Source: Marisimplicoccus framensis_A (lineage in GTDB: Bacteria; Bacteroidota; Bacteroidia; Flavobacteriales; Flavobacteriaceae). From it: a stretch of DNA of 17,743 nt. Positions 7,892-15,106 of the stretch are shown piece by piece. Where the stretch lies: the NCBI GenBank assembly GCA_042088875.1, contig JBELLF010000021.1, positions 1 through 17,743 on the forward strand. Direction: 5' to 3'. Each line of letters opens with the position of its first letter. The first letter of the stretch is position 1. The notes below the pieces were generated by a model, which ran no database searches, was not told the DNA's origin, and saw nothing but the letters and a program-made list of their open reading frames with translations. The position numbers and the translations under genes were made by a program.

Positions 7892-8841
7892 TGAAAAATA
7901 TTCCTCATTTAAACTTAAATGATTTTTTATCTGGTGATTCAAAGACTAAGAATGACTTTATTGAACAACTTGGAAAGGGATTTAGTGAAATAGGTTTTAT
8001 CGCAATTAAAGGTCATCTTTTAGATGAAAGAACTAAAGATGAGTTATACACTGAAGTTAGAAGCTTCTTCAAGCTATCTGAAGAAGTCAAGTCTAAGTAT
8101 ATTATAAAGGGTTTAGCCAGTCAAAGAGGGTTTACTCCATTTGGAAAAGAAAGTGCTAAAGGAAAAAACATTGGAGATCTAAAAGAGTTTTGGCACTTTG
8201 GTCAATATGTCAAAGATGAGCCAAAATTAAAAGAGGAATATCCTGACAACGTAATAGTTAATGAGCTAAAAAATTTTAATACTGTAGGACAAAAAACTTA
8301 TGAGCTATTAGAAGAGACTGGAAAACATATTCTTAGAGCTATTGCCTGTTATCTTAACCTAGAAGAAACATATTTTGACCAACACATATTCAATGGAAAC
8401 TCAATCCTTAGAGCAATTCATTACCCTGCGATTACTGAAGAACCTAAAAATGCTGAAAGAGCAGCAGCACATGGTGATATTAATCTAATAACACTTCTTA
8501 TGGGCGCTCAAGGAAAAGGTTTGCAGGTGTTAAATAATTCTGGGGAATGGATTGACGCTGTAGCAGAAGAAGATGAGGTTATAGTTAACATTGGTGATAT
8601 GCTTTCAAGGCATACTAACAACAAATTAAAGTCTACAATTCACAGAGTGGTTAATCCCCCTAGAGATCTTTGGAATAGCTCTAGATATTCAATACCCTTT
8701 TTCTTACATCCAAGACAAGAGATGTCGCTAAATTGTTTGGATTCTTGTATAGACTCTGATAATCCAAAAGGATATGAAGATATTACAGCTGGAGAGTTCT
8801 TACATGAAAGGCTTATTGACTTAGGATTAATCAAGGGCTAG
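7891..8841 (+). CDS. 2-oxoglutarate/Fe(II)-dependent oxygenase, isopenicillin-N-synthase-like family
   Basis: A 316-aa non-haem iron oxygenase of the isopenicillin N synthase/flavonol-synthase type. The N-terminal DIOX-like region runs to about residue 120. In the C-terminal jelly-roll, the iron ligands are H194 and D196 (AAAHGDINLITLL) and H251 (TIHRVVNP). The RxS cosubstrate motif is R265-S267. The RxS motif suggests a 2-oxoglutarate enzyme rather than a true isopenicillin N synthase, and no beta-lactam biosynthesis genes are nearby. The substrate is unknown. It overlaps ribE by one base and its 3' end overlaps the convergent lipoprotein gene by 4 nt. Confidence 0.88.
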   Translation: MKNIPHLNLNDFLSGDSKTKNDFIEQLGKGFSEIGFIAIKGHLLDERTKDELYTEVRSFFKLSEEVKSKYIIKGLASQRGFTPFGKESAKGKNIGDLKEFWHFGQYVKDEPKLKEEYPDNVIVNELKNFNTVGQKTYELLEETGKHILRAIACYLNLEETYFDQHIFNGNSILRAIHYPAITEEPKNAERAAAHGDINLITLLMGAQGKGLQVLNNSGEWIDAVAEEDEVIVNIGDMLSRHTNNKLKSTIHRVVNPPRDLWNSSRYSIPFFLHPRQEMSLNCLDSCIDSDNPKGYEDITAGEFLHERLIDLGLIKG

Positions 8842-9995
8842 TCCACAAGCTCATTATATATACCTCTAGATAATTTTGCAAGAAAAGGTTCAGCTATCTC
8901 TTCATACTCGTATAGATTATCATTTATAACCTTGTTTTTATTTGTATAAATAGTAGCTGTAAGAATAAATTCAACATTATCCTGATAATTTTTTATTAAG
9001 CCATTGTCAATTGAAGTTCCATAGGCTTGGCCAATTTTATTATAGACCCTGATTTGTTTATTTGATAAACTTTGCTCATCTCCATAAATAAAAAACTTAT
9101 TATAAGTTTCAAAAAAATTTTCATCTCCGATAAACTTTTCGCCTATATCCTCATAAGTAAATCTGCTCATCCAATATCTCAAAAAGTCATAATCCTCTAC
9201 ATTTAAATTAAAGTTGTTGGTGCTATCAAAAATCTCAGGATAAAAAATATATTTAATTAGATTGTGCATGTCAGTAACTGAAGATCTGTTTTTTTCAGAA
9301 AAATTCAGTGATTCGTCTAGTATTTCTCCTTTGAAGTATCTTCTTTCACCTTTATCAAGGCCGCTAGTCTTATCATCAGCTTTAATAATTTTTTGATTAT
9401 CATTTAAAGAAGAAATTATATTATTATCCAGATCTAATATTTGCCATGTAGACTTAACATATGGGTCAGGATTAAACTTGTGATTTAAGTACGTTTTATG
9501 AAAGTCTGCATTTTTCATTTCATCATTGAAATAATTATATCCGATGAAATCAATCAATATATTAGATGCAGAGTTATCGCTCACAAGAAAGACATCTGCA
9601 ATAAGATTTTGAAAAGAAGTAATGCTGTCTCGAATTACTAATTCAGAGTAGTCATCTTTATAGTTTAGAATTATTTTAGACTTCAATGTAATCTCAGACC
9701 CTTTAGATCTTAATTCATTAATTTTTTTTAAAGCTAAAACAACGATTGGTAGCTTAATAGTACTTGCAGGATAGAAATATTTATTGTCATCAAGCTGATA
9801 TTTGTATTCCTGAAAGTTAACCTGAGAATTATATTGATTTATTTTTGTTAGAAGAACTTGTATTTCATAGTCCTGTTTATCCTTAATTATTTCTATTAAA
9901 AAATCATTTTTTCTAAAAGAGGATTTTATTGGGTTTGTTTCAAGCGAACAACCAAATAAAATTATAGATAAGAGTAAACAAACTAATTGCTTCAC
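8838..9995 (-). CDS. Class A beta-lactamase-related serine hydrolase, lipoprotein
   Basis: A 385-aa lipoprotein with a lipid-acceptor cysteine at C16 in LFGC after a hydrophobic signal, so it should sit in the periplasm or outer membrane. It keeps the serine penicilloyl-enzyme motifs: S78-T-I-K81 within FYPASTIKLP, S139-D-N141 within VSDNSASN and a KxG box K320-I-G322. The SDN box is the class A style. The KTG threonine is isoleucine, and I see no ExxLN omega loop for deacylation. It is also longer than a class A beta-lactamase (about 290 aa). A transpeptidase/carboxypeptidase-like or esterase activity is as likely as beta-lactam hydrolysis. The start is a GTG at 9995-9993, chosen because it gives a complete lipoprotein signal. 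It is an isolated gene. Confidence 0.8.
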   Translation of the reverse strand: MKQLVCLLLSIILFGCSLETNPIKSSFRKNDFLIEIIKDKQDYEIQVLLTKINQYNSQVNFQEYKYQLDDNKYFYPASTIKLPIVVLALKKINELRSKGSEITLKSKIILNYKDDYSELVIRDSITSFQNLIADVFLVSDNSASNILIDFIGYNYFNDEMKNADFHKTYLNHKFNPDPYVKSTWQILDLDNNIISSLNDNQKIIKADDKTSGLDKGERRYFKGEILDESLNFSEKNRSSVTDMHNLIKYIFYPEIFDSTNNFNLNVEDYDFLRYWMSRFTYEDIGEKFIGDENFFETYNKFFIYGDEQSLSNKQIRVYNKIGQAYGTSIDNGLIKNYQDNVEFILTATIYTNKNKVINDNLYEYEEIAEPFLAKLSRGIYNELVD

Positions 9996-10008
9996 AAATC
10001 AAAAATAA

Positions 10009-10036
10009 AAAAACCCCTCATATAAGAGGGGTTTTT
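10009..10036 (-). terminator. Rho-independent terminator of the paired secreted-protein genes
   Basis: A perfect stem CCCCTC/GAGGGG (10014-10019 with 10026-10031) with a 6-nt loop is extended by flanking A and T runs. On the minus strand it is followed by seven T residues. It lies 20 nt after the stop of the gene at 10056-10805 and just before the serine hydrolase gene. It therefore separates the two units. A five-T run on the plus side is weaker and no plus-strand gene ends here. Confidence 0.85.
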
Positions 10037-10055
10037 AATATTTAATGAGAATTAA

Positions 10056-10805
10056 CTATTCTTTTGGTCTTACTTGGATAGCTAACCAAAGAGGAATACT
10101 TTGTTGATGTGTCCTCATGTTTGAAACAGCCTGAAGCTCTCTAGAAATTTTTTCAGTTGCTTCTCTTGTCTGCATCATCGATTTCCAGTCCTCGTAGAAA
10201 TCAACTGTCATGTAATCATAGTAAACATCTTCACCTGAGTTGTCAAGCCTTTTAAGAAGTGCCCAACCAACTCTTGATCCAAGATCAGCTGAATTTAGAC
10301 TGTTCTCAGCTATTTCATAATCATAGGCATTTGCATAGCCAACTTTCATCATATTGATAACTGCTACTCGAGGTGCAGTAGGTGTTTCACCTTGATTTCC
10401 AGCAAAATTTAATCCTTTGTTTACAAGGACATTATCCCAGACAATTGTTCTTGCTTTGATGTTTTTTTCCTGAAAGATTTCTACATCCATTTCACTATAA
10501 TCAGGTCTAACTTTAGGAACACCTGCATTAGCCCCTAAACTATCTGGATCTTTTGCAATTGTTACAATAAGCATGTTCCAATCAGATTTATCTGTAGAAC
10601 CTGGTCTCCACCAGACATCCCACCCAGTGATAGTGCCTTCATCAGCTCTCATTTGAGCTAATTCTTTCCACTTTTCGTTAAGAATAGTTCCATAATTTTC
10701 TCCTGGAGTTGTTTTGACAAAAGTCATATTTACAAAGTCTCCATTACCTTGAGCAGATAATGATCCTATTGTAAAAAGTGTAAGTAATAAATATATTTTT
10801 CTCAT
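10056..10805 (-). CDS. Secreted protein of unknown function with two ferredoxin-like (DABB-type) repeats
   Basis: A 249-aa protein with a type I signal peptide ending SLSAQ (about residues 1-19), so it is exported. I do not recognise a named family. By eye the mature protein contains two similar units, about residues 24-85 and 147-208. Each starts with a beta strand (VNMTFVK and AVINMMKV). Each then has a helix, a strand with paired tryptophan or glycine (TGWDVWWRP and VGWALLKRL), and a final strand of alternating residues (WNMLIVTIAKD and YDYMTVDFYED). This resembles the dimeric alpha/beta barrel (antibiotic-biosynthesis monooxygenase-like) fold, but that is inference. It lies 37 nt after a related-looking gene and ends at a strong terminator, so the pair forms a two-gene operon. 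Confidence 0.8.
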   Translation of the reverse strand: MRKIYLLLTLFTIGSLSAQGNGDFVNMTFVKTTPGENYGTILNEKWKELAQMRADEGTITGWDVWWRPGSTDKSDWNMLIVTIAKDPDSLGANAGVPKVRPDYSEMDVEIFQEKNIKARTIVWDNVLVNKGLNFAGNQGETPTAPRVAVINMMKVGYANAYDYEIAENSLNSADLGSRVGWALLKRLDNSGEDVYYDYMTVDFYEDWKSMMQTREATEKISRELQAVSNMRTHQQSIPLWLAIQVRPKE

Positions 10806-10842
10806 GTTTGTTTTTAGTTTAAGTTAATTTAAATTTAGTTAA

Positions 10843-11619
10843 TTACTCTCTGTTTGGACCAGCAAGGTTAAACTTGCCTGTTTCGCGATTCACATTACCA
10901 ACATGTCTATACATATTATCTATGTGAGTCCCGCCTACATTTGTCCAAAAAGTTGTTCTAGCTTCAGTATCCCCTGTAACTGAAAAAGATTTTGCATACG
11001 ACATCATATCTGCATATAAACTCCAAACCTGAAGGTCAGATCCTGATCCAGATAAATGCGTAGAGAAACCTCCTGAACCAAGAAATCCAGCATCCATTTG
11101 TGGCTTTGTAACCCATGAATTAAATGCCGCCCCTGCTTCATTTGTATTTCCAGTTGTCGGGTAGTCTCCCATCAAAATTAGAAATCTTGTATCCCAATCC
11201 CAATCATCAGAAAACAGAACATTGTTTTGATAGTCAACATTTCTAATCTCATCTGTGTGACCATTCCAGTATGGTAGATATTCACCTACCATTTTCTCAA
11301 AATTTTCTTTTTCTTCACCCTCTAAAGATTCCCAAGTTTTTCTAACTGACTGTAATCTTACATCTTTATAAACATCTTCAACTGAAGCATAATTGGACCA
11401 GATTACTACACCTTTGCCCGCTCCTTGAAAATGTGTGAAGACAAATTCATTCATAACACCATCTCTGTTTTCAAAAGACATATCAGTTATTTTATCGTGA
11501 AGATTAATGAAAGTTGATATTTCCTGTGTTGGAATTTCTAAATAAGTAAGATTATAGACAGCTTGGCTAGATAAAGAAAATGTAAATGCCAAAGCAAGTA
11601 TAAGTTTAATTGTTTTCAT
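10843..11619 (-). CDS. Secreted protein of unknown function, probable distant paralogue of its downstream neighbour
   Basis: A 258-aa protein with a signal peptide ending near SLSSQA (residues 15-20), so it is exported. No named family is recognised. Its mature N-terminus VYNLTYLEIP resembles the neighbour's FVNMTFVKTT. It also seems to have two beta-alpha-beta units, about residues 21-82 and 143-206, with strands such as GVVIWSNYAS, RFLILMGDYP and LQVWSLYADM. The linker around 115-142 is rich in aromatic and acidic residues (YLPYWNGHTDEI, DDWDWDT). It is the first gene of the two-gene operon ending at 10009-10036 and is divergent from the Tat-type sugar isomerase. The likely role is binding or modifying an unknown extracytoplasmic compound, but this is not demonstrated. 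Confidence 0.78.
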   Translation of the reverse strand: MKTIKLILALAFTFSLSSQAVYNLTYLEIPTQEISTFINLHDKITDMSFENRDGVMNEFVFTHFQGAGKGVVIWSNYASVEDVYKDVRLQSVRKTWESLEGEEKENFEKMVGEYLPYWNGHTDEIRNVDYQNNVLFSDDWDWDTRFLILMGDYPTTGNTNEAGAAFNSWVTKPQMDAGFLGSGGFSTHLSGSGSDLQVWSLYADMMSYAKSFSVTGDTEARTTFWTNVGGTHIDNMYRHVGNVNRETGKFNLAGPNRE

Positions 11620-11696
11620 AGTTATTTAATTTTTTTGTATTTGAATTATTTAAATTTAAGAAAAAAAAACATTTCTCTTAAGTAATTAGTAAAATC

Positions 11697-12671
11697 ATGG
11701 AAAGAAGATCATTAATTAAATCTATAGTTACCGCAGGTTTAGCAGCTCCCTTAGCAGGTTTTGAAAACTATAATAATTCAGATAATGAAAAACTTAAAAA
11801 CATAAAACCTAATCCAATTGGGGTATCAACGTATTCATTTTGGCAGTTCAATGGAAGAGAAACACCTATAGAGTATTGTATAGAAAAAGCTTCAGAGTTT
11901 GGGTTCGATGGAGTAGAGCTCCTATTGATTCAAATGGAGTCAGAAGAAAATAGTTACTTACAGAAAATAAAAAAAAGAGCATTTGATTCAGGACTTGATT
12001 TGATGGGGCTTTCAACTCATCAGAGTTTTGTGAGTCCAGATCCAAATAAAAGACAAGAAAACATTGAACTAACTAAACGCCAAATTGAAATAGCCAATTC
12101 ACTTGGTATTCCAACCATTAGAATAAATACAGGTAGATGGGGAACTACTAAGCCAATAGATGGAAAATCTGAATTTGATGTTTTGATGGATAATAAAGGT
12201 ATTGAACCTGTAATAGAAGGTTATACAGAAGAACAGGGATTTAATTGGGTAATTGACTCGATTGCTAAGTGTATTCCTACAGCAGAAAAAAATGGAGTTG
12301 TTTTAGGTCTTGAAAATCATTGGGGGCTTGGACTAACATCAAAAGGTGTTATGAAAATTGTAAATGCAATAAACTCACCTTGGCTTAGTGTAACCTTAGA
12401 CACTGGTAATTTTTTTGATAATAGAGAAGAGCAGTTAAGGGATCTTGCACCTCATACTTGTTTAATTCAAGCAAAAACATATTTTGGAGGTGCTAAATGG
12501 CCAGCATTTAATGAAATAAACATTGACTATCCTTCAATAGGAAAACTAATGAGAGAAAATAATTACAGAGGATATATTTCGCTAGAGTTTGAAGGAAATG
12601 AAGATGCTAATACTGCAGTACCTAAAAGTTTAAAGTTATTGAGAGATTCATTCTATTTTAACCTTACTTAA
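11697..12671 (+). CDS. Exported sugar phosphate isomerase/epimerase-like TIM-barrel protein
   Basis: A 324-aa protein of the xylose-isomerase-like TIM-barrel superfamily (AP_endonuc_2 fold). These proteins typically use a divalent metal to isomerise or epimerise sugars, keto-sugars or inositols. The N-terminus MERRSLIKSIVTAGLAAPLAG has twin arginines before a hydrophobic segment, a Tat-type export signal. Barrel motifs are IGVSTYSFW (41-49), GFDGVELLL (69-77), VVLGLENHWG (201-210), SVTLDTGNFF (231-240) and YISLEFEGNED (293-303). Likely metal ligands are E206, D235, H253 or K260 and E297. Periplasmic location is typical of Bacteroidetes homologues. It is followed after 12 nt by the membrane protein gene. 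The substrate is unknown. Confidence 0.88.
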   Translation: MERRSLIKSIVTAGLAAPLAGFENYNNSDNEKLKNIKPNPIGVSTYSFWQFNGRETPIEYCIEKASEFGFDGVELLLIQMESEENSYLQKIKKRAFDSGLDLMGLSTHQSFVSPDPNKRQENIELTKRQIEIANSLGIPTIRINTGRWGTTKPIDGKSEFDVLMDNKGIEPVIEGYTEEQGFNWVIDSIAKCIPTAEKNGVVLGLENHWGLGLTSKGVMKIVNAINSPWLSVTLDTGNFFDNREEQLRDLAPHTCLIQAKTYFGGAKWPAFNEINIDYPSIGKLMRENNYRGYISLEFEGNEDANTAVPKSLKLLRDSFYFNLT

Positions 12672-12683
12672 TTTTTTTTACAT

Positions 12684-13406
12684 TTGAATAAAACCATTGA
12701 GGTGCAAGATAGTCCGATCCCTATTTATGTTGTTGAATTTATGAGTCAGGAATGGATTACTTGGTCTTTGTTTTCTTTAGTTTTTATATCCACACCATTA
12801 ATTTTAGCAAGATTTTTAAATAAAAGTCAAAAAAGGATGATTTCCTATATAATGGGCGGTCTGCTTATTTTAGACTTTATAACAGAGAATGCAGGATATA
12901 TTTCCTCAGGTACTTGGGATTTGCAGTATAATCTTCCTATTCAACTGTGTGGAATTTCATCTTTGATTTGTTGTATTTTACCTTTTATTAAAAAGAAGAA
13001 AAAGCTTTTTGAGTTTGTATACTATACAGGAATTATAGGTGGAGTTATGGCCATTCTTACACCTCAAATGAATTACTTTGATGGAACTATTAGGTATTAT
13101 CTCAACTTTTATGTTTCTCATAGTCTGATTATTGCATTACCAATTTTTATGTTTCTTCATCTAGACATGAAACTACCAAGACTATCATGGTTTAAATTAT
13201 GGATTAATCTAAATATTTTAATGGCTATAATTATGCCAATAAACTTCTTACTTGGTTCTAACTATATGTATGTTAATGCACCTCCAGAGGTAGATAACCC
13301 TTTAGTAATTGGTGATTGGCCATATTACATTTTTCTATGGGAAGTATTTATTCTGATCATAGCTTACATGGTGTATTCAATAAGTAGGAGGAAACTGGTT
13401 CTGTGA
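12684..13406 (+). CDS. TIGR02206/TMEM164-type integral membrane protein
   Basis: A 240-aa membrane protein with about six or seven hydrophobic segments (roughly 23-44, 51-66, 86-101, 113-127, 139-160, 172-191 and 212-233). It matches the family described as TIGR02206 or YwaF and related to eukaryotic TMEM164. Family hallmarks seen are LPIQLCGISS with C89, NFYVSHSLI with H146 and GSNYMYV (191-197). As I recall, human TMEM164 is reported to be a phospholipid acyltransferase using an equivalent Cys/His pair; transferring that activity here is inference. The start is TTG at 12684, 12 nt after the upstream stop; ATG at 12741 is an alternative that still retains the first membrane segment. It overlaps the next gene in a GTGA. 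Confidence 0.85.
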   Translation: MNKTIEVQDSPIPIYVVEFMSQEWITWSLFSLVFISTPLILARFLNKSQKRMISYIMGGLLILDFITENAGYISSGTWDLQYNLPIQLCGISSLICCILPFIKKKKKLFEFVYYTGIIGGVMAILTPQMNYFDGTIRYYLNFYVSHSLIIALPIFMFLHLDMKLPRLSWFKLWINLNILMAIIMPINFLLGSNYMYVNAPPEVDNPLVIGDWPYYIFLWEVFILIIAYMVYSISRRKLVL

Positions 13407-13885
13407 AACTAATTTTAACATTTTTTCTTATCTCATTAGTCCCAGTAGATGATTGCTCAAATTTCTACTTAATTAGACATGCAGAAAAAGTAAGGACAAA
13501 TAAATCTGATAGAGATCCTGCTTTAAATGAAAACGGAATTGTTAGGGCTTTAAAGTGGAAAGACTATTTTATTGATAAAGGCATTTCAAAAATATACTCA
13601 ACAAATTATAAGAGAACTCTTCAGACCGTTAAACCACTTCAAGAGGCAATAGGTTTAAATACAATTTTATATTCTCCTTCTAATATTGATTATAAGAATT
13701 TTATTTCATCAAATAAAGGTGAGATAGTTCTTGTTGTTGGGCATAGTAATACAATTCCAAACTTTGTGAACGAATTAATTAATGATAATATTTACAAACA
13801 TATAGACGATCTAAATAACTCTAATTTGTATATTGTCAACATATGTAACTCTAATATATATCACAACTTAATTAAAGTAAATTAA
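13403..13885 (+). CDS. Exported histidine phosphatase family protein (SixA/phosphoglycerate mutase-like)
   Basis: A 160-aa protein of the histidine phosphatase superfamily. The catalytic motif is LIRHAEK with R25 and H26. R71 and T72 in KRTLQT and H114 in VVGHSNTIP complete the phosphate pocket. The first 15 residues (MKLILTFFLISLVPV) are hydrophobic, suggesting export or membrane anchoring. It is a short, SixA-like form without the insertions of cofactor-dependent phosphoglycerate mutase, so the substrate is probably a phosphoprotein or small phosphate ester. It starts at GTG within the GTGA overlap with the membrane protein gene and ends in a TAATG overlap with the methyltransferase gene. 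An AGGAGG at 13386-13391, 11 nt before the start, would be an unusual Shine-Dalgarno for this phylum. Confidence 0.88.
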   Translation: MKLILTFFLISLVPVDDCSNFYLIRHAEKVRTNKSDRDPALNENGIVRALKWKDYFIDKGISKIYSTNYKRTLQTVKPLQEAIGLNTILYSPSNIDYKNFISSNKGEIVLVVGHSNTIPNFVNELINDNIYKHIDDLNNSNLYIVNICNSNIYHNLIKVN

Positions 13886-14493
13886 TGGATACTCCAATAA
13901 ATGTTTTTAGTGACTGGGCTCAAAATGGAAAAGATGAGGGTATGGAAAGACATCATTATGACTCAGTAATGAAAATGGTTGATTTTGCATGTAAGGGTTT
14001 GTCAGAGTATTCTTTTATTGATGCTGGATGTGGAAATGGTTGGGTAATAAGACATCTTTCAGATGATGCTAAATGTTCTCTTGCAATAGGTGTCGATGGT
14101 TCTTCAAATATGATAAACAAGGCAAAGAGACTTGATAATAAGAATCAATATTATTGTGAAGATTTACTTAATTGGATTCCTTTAGAAAAAGTTGATATTG
14201 TTCATTCCATGGAGGTATTCTATTATTTTGAAGATCCTGCGCTTCTTATAGATCATATAACAAAAAACTGGATAAAAAAAGAGGGTAGACTTATTATGGG
14301 TATAGATTTTTATCTTGAAAATAAAGCTTCTCATTCATGGCCTCAAGAGTGTTGCATTACTATTATGAAGCTTCATTCTGAAAAGGAATGGAAAGGTTTT
14401 TTTGAAAAGGCAGGTTTAAAAAACGTTAAATCCTGGCGAAATGGACAAGATAAAGAATGGGGAGGGACCTTAATTGTTACTGGTACTAATTAA
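13885..14493 (+). CDS. Class I SAM-dependent methyltransferase
   Basis: A 202-aa cytoplasmic Rossmann-fold methyltransferase. Motif I is FIDAGCGNGWVIRHL (44-58). The acidic residue ending strand 2 is D71 in IGVDGSS. The motif II/post-motif region is YYCEDLLNWIP, then VDIVHSMEVFYYFEDP (103-118), typical of Methyltransf_11/25 enzymes. The N-terminus contains paired histidines in MERHHYDSV. The substrate cannot be deduced. It shares one base with the phosphatase stop (TAATG), so it is translationally coupled to it. Its 3' end overlaps the convergent FMN reductase gene by 8 nt. Confidence 0.88.
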   Translation: MDTPINVFSDWAQNGKDEGMERHHYDSVMKMVDFACKGLSEYSFIDAGCGNGWVIRHLSDDAKCSLAIGVDGSSNMINKAKRLDNKNQYYCEDLLNWIPLEKVDIVHSMEVFYYFEDPALLIDHITKNWIKKEGRLIMGIDFYLENKASHSWPQECCITIMKLHSEKEWKGFFEKAGLKNVKSWRNGQDKEWGGTLIVTGTN

Positions 14494-15022
14494 TTTGTTG
14501 TAAGAAGATTTTTATTTGCTCTTCTAATAAACCCAAAAGTTTTTTATTTATTATACCACCATTATCAGAAAAGTTTTCTTCAAATTTAGGTAAGCTGAAG
14601 TTAGGTATGTCAAATTTACTCTGTAAAGAAAATCTTGACAAAGCAGCATTCATAACTGATTTACCTCCTCTTGAGCCATTTGATGCAGAGAGAAGTAAAA
14701 TTGGTTTGTTGTTCCATACAATTTCTTCAATCACAGATATCCAATCATAAATATTTTTAAATGCAGCAGTATATGATCCGTTATGTTCTGCAAGCGATAT
14801 AACTATACCGTCTGAAGATTTAATAAGGTTTTTAAATTCATATGCTTTTTCAGGAATACCATCAGTTCTTTTTCTATCATCACTATAAATTGGCATTTCA
14901 TAGTCATTTAAATCAATAAGAATTGCCTCTTGAGGAGCTATTTTATTTGCTACAAAAGAGGCAAGTTTCTTATTTATTGAGTTGTTTGATGAAGATGCAC
15001 CAAAAGCTAAAATTTTACTCAT
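14486..15022 (-). CDS. NAD(P)H-dependent FMN reductase-type flavoprotein
   Basis: A 178-aa flavodoxin-like protein of the NADPH-dependent FMN reductase family (PF03358). It is likely to reduce FMN, quinones, azo compounds or chromate in the cytoplasm. The N-terminal phosphate-binding loop is GASSSNNSINKKLA (8-21). The flavin-contact segments are LAEHNGSYTAAFKNIYDWI and LLLSASNGSRGG. The ATG overlaps the stop of the upstream 27-codon CDGSH gene by one base (TAATG). It is therefore the last gene of a three-gene operon (YceI, CDGSH, FMN reductase) divergent from an HxlR regulator. The context suggests an electrophile- or quinone-response role, which is inference from known HxlR/YodB systems. Confidence 0.9.
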   Translation of the reverse strand: MSKILAFGASSSNNSINKKLASFVANKIAPQEAILIDLNDYEMPIYSDDRKRTDGIPEKAYEFKNLIKSSDGIVISLAEHNGSYTAAFKNIYDWISVIEEIVWNNKPILLLSASNGSRGGKSVMNAALSRFSLQSKFDIPNFSLPKFEENFSDNGGIINKKLLGLLEEQIKIFLQQIN

Positions 15023-15105
15023 TATTTATTTCTGTGTGAACCATCACAAAACCCATCTGGGTCCTTAGTATTTCCACATCCACATTTTGATCTTTCGAAA
15101 TTCAT
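15022..15105 (-). CDS. 27-residue CDGSH-type iron-sulfur peptide
   Basis: This very short gene encodes 27 aa: ATG at 15105-15103, stop at 15024-15022. The peptide contains CGCGNTKDPDGFCDGSH at residues 8-24, giving C8, C10, C20 and H24. This is the 3Cys-1His ligand set that binds a [2Fe-2S] cluster in CDGSH (mitoNEET-like) proteins. The canonical spacing CxCx2(S/T)x3PxCDG(S/A/T)H is slightly altered: two residues rather than three lie between T13 and P16, and three rather than one between the proline and C20. It has almost nothing beyond the motif. It starts one base after the YceI stop and its own stop overlaps the FMN reductase start (TAATG). This exact fit supports it as a genuine translated gene. 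Redox or cluster transfer to the flavoprotein is a guess. Confidence 0.85.
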   Translation of the reverse strand: MNFERSKCGCGNTKDPDGFCDGSHRNK

Positions 15106-15106
15106 T

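Noticed and set aside
8640..8834. 64-codon minus-strand frame opposite the oxygenase gene
   Set aside because: It overlaps the conserved HRVVNP and RxS region of the oxygenase on the other strand; nothing supports expression.
10000..10007. TATTTTTG on the minus strand as the promoter of the serine hydrolase gene
   Set aside because: It ends only 4 nt before the start codon and lies beside the terminator T-run, so it is probably chance in T-rich DNA.
13386..13391. AGGAGG as a functional Shine-Dalgarno for the histidine phosphatase
   Set aside because: It encodes two arginines of the preceding gene, sits 11 nt from the GTG and the phylum rarely uses such sites; kept only as a remark.
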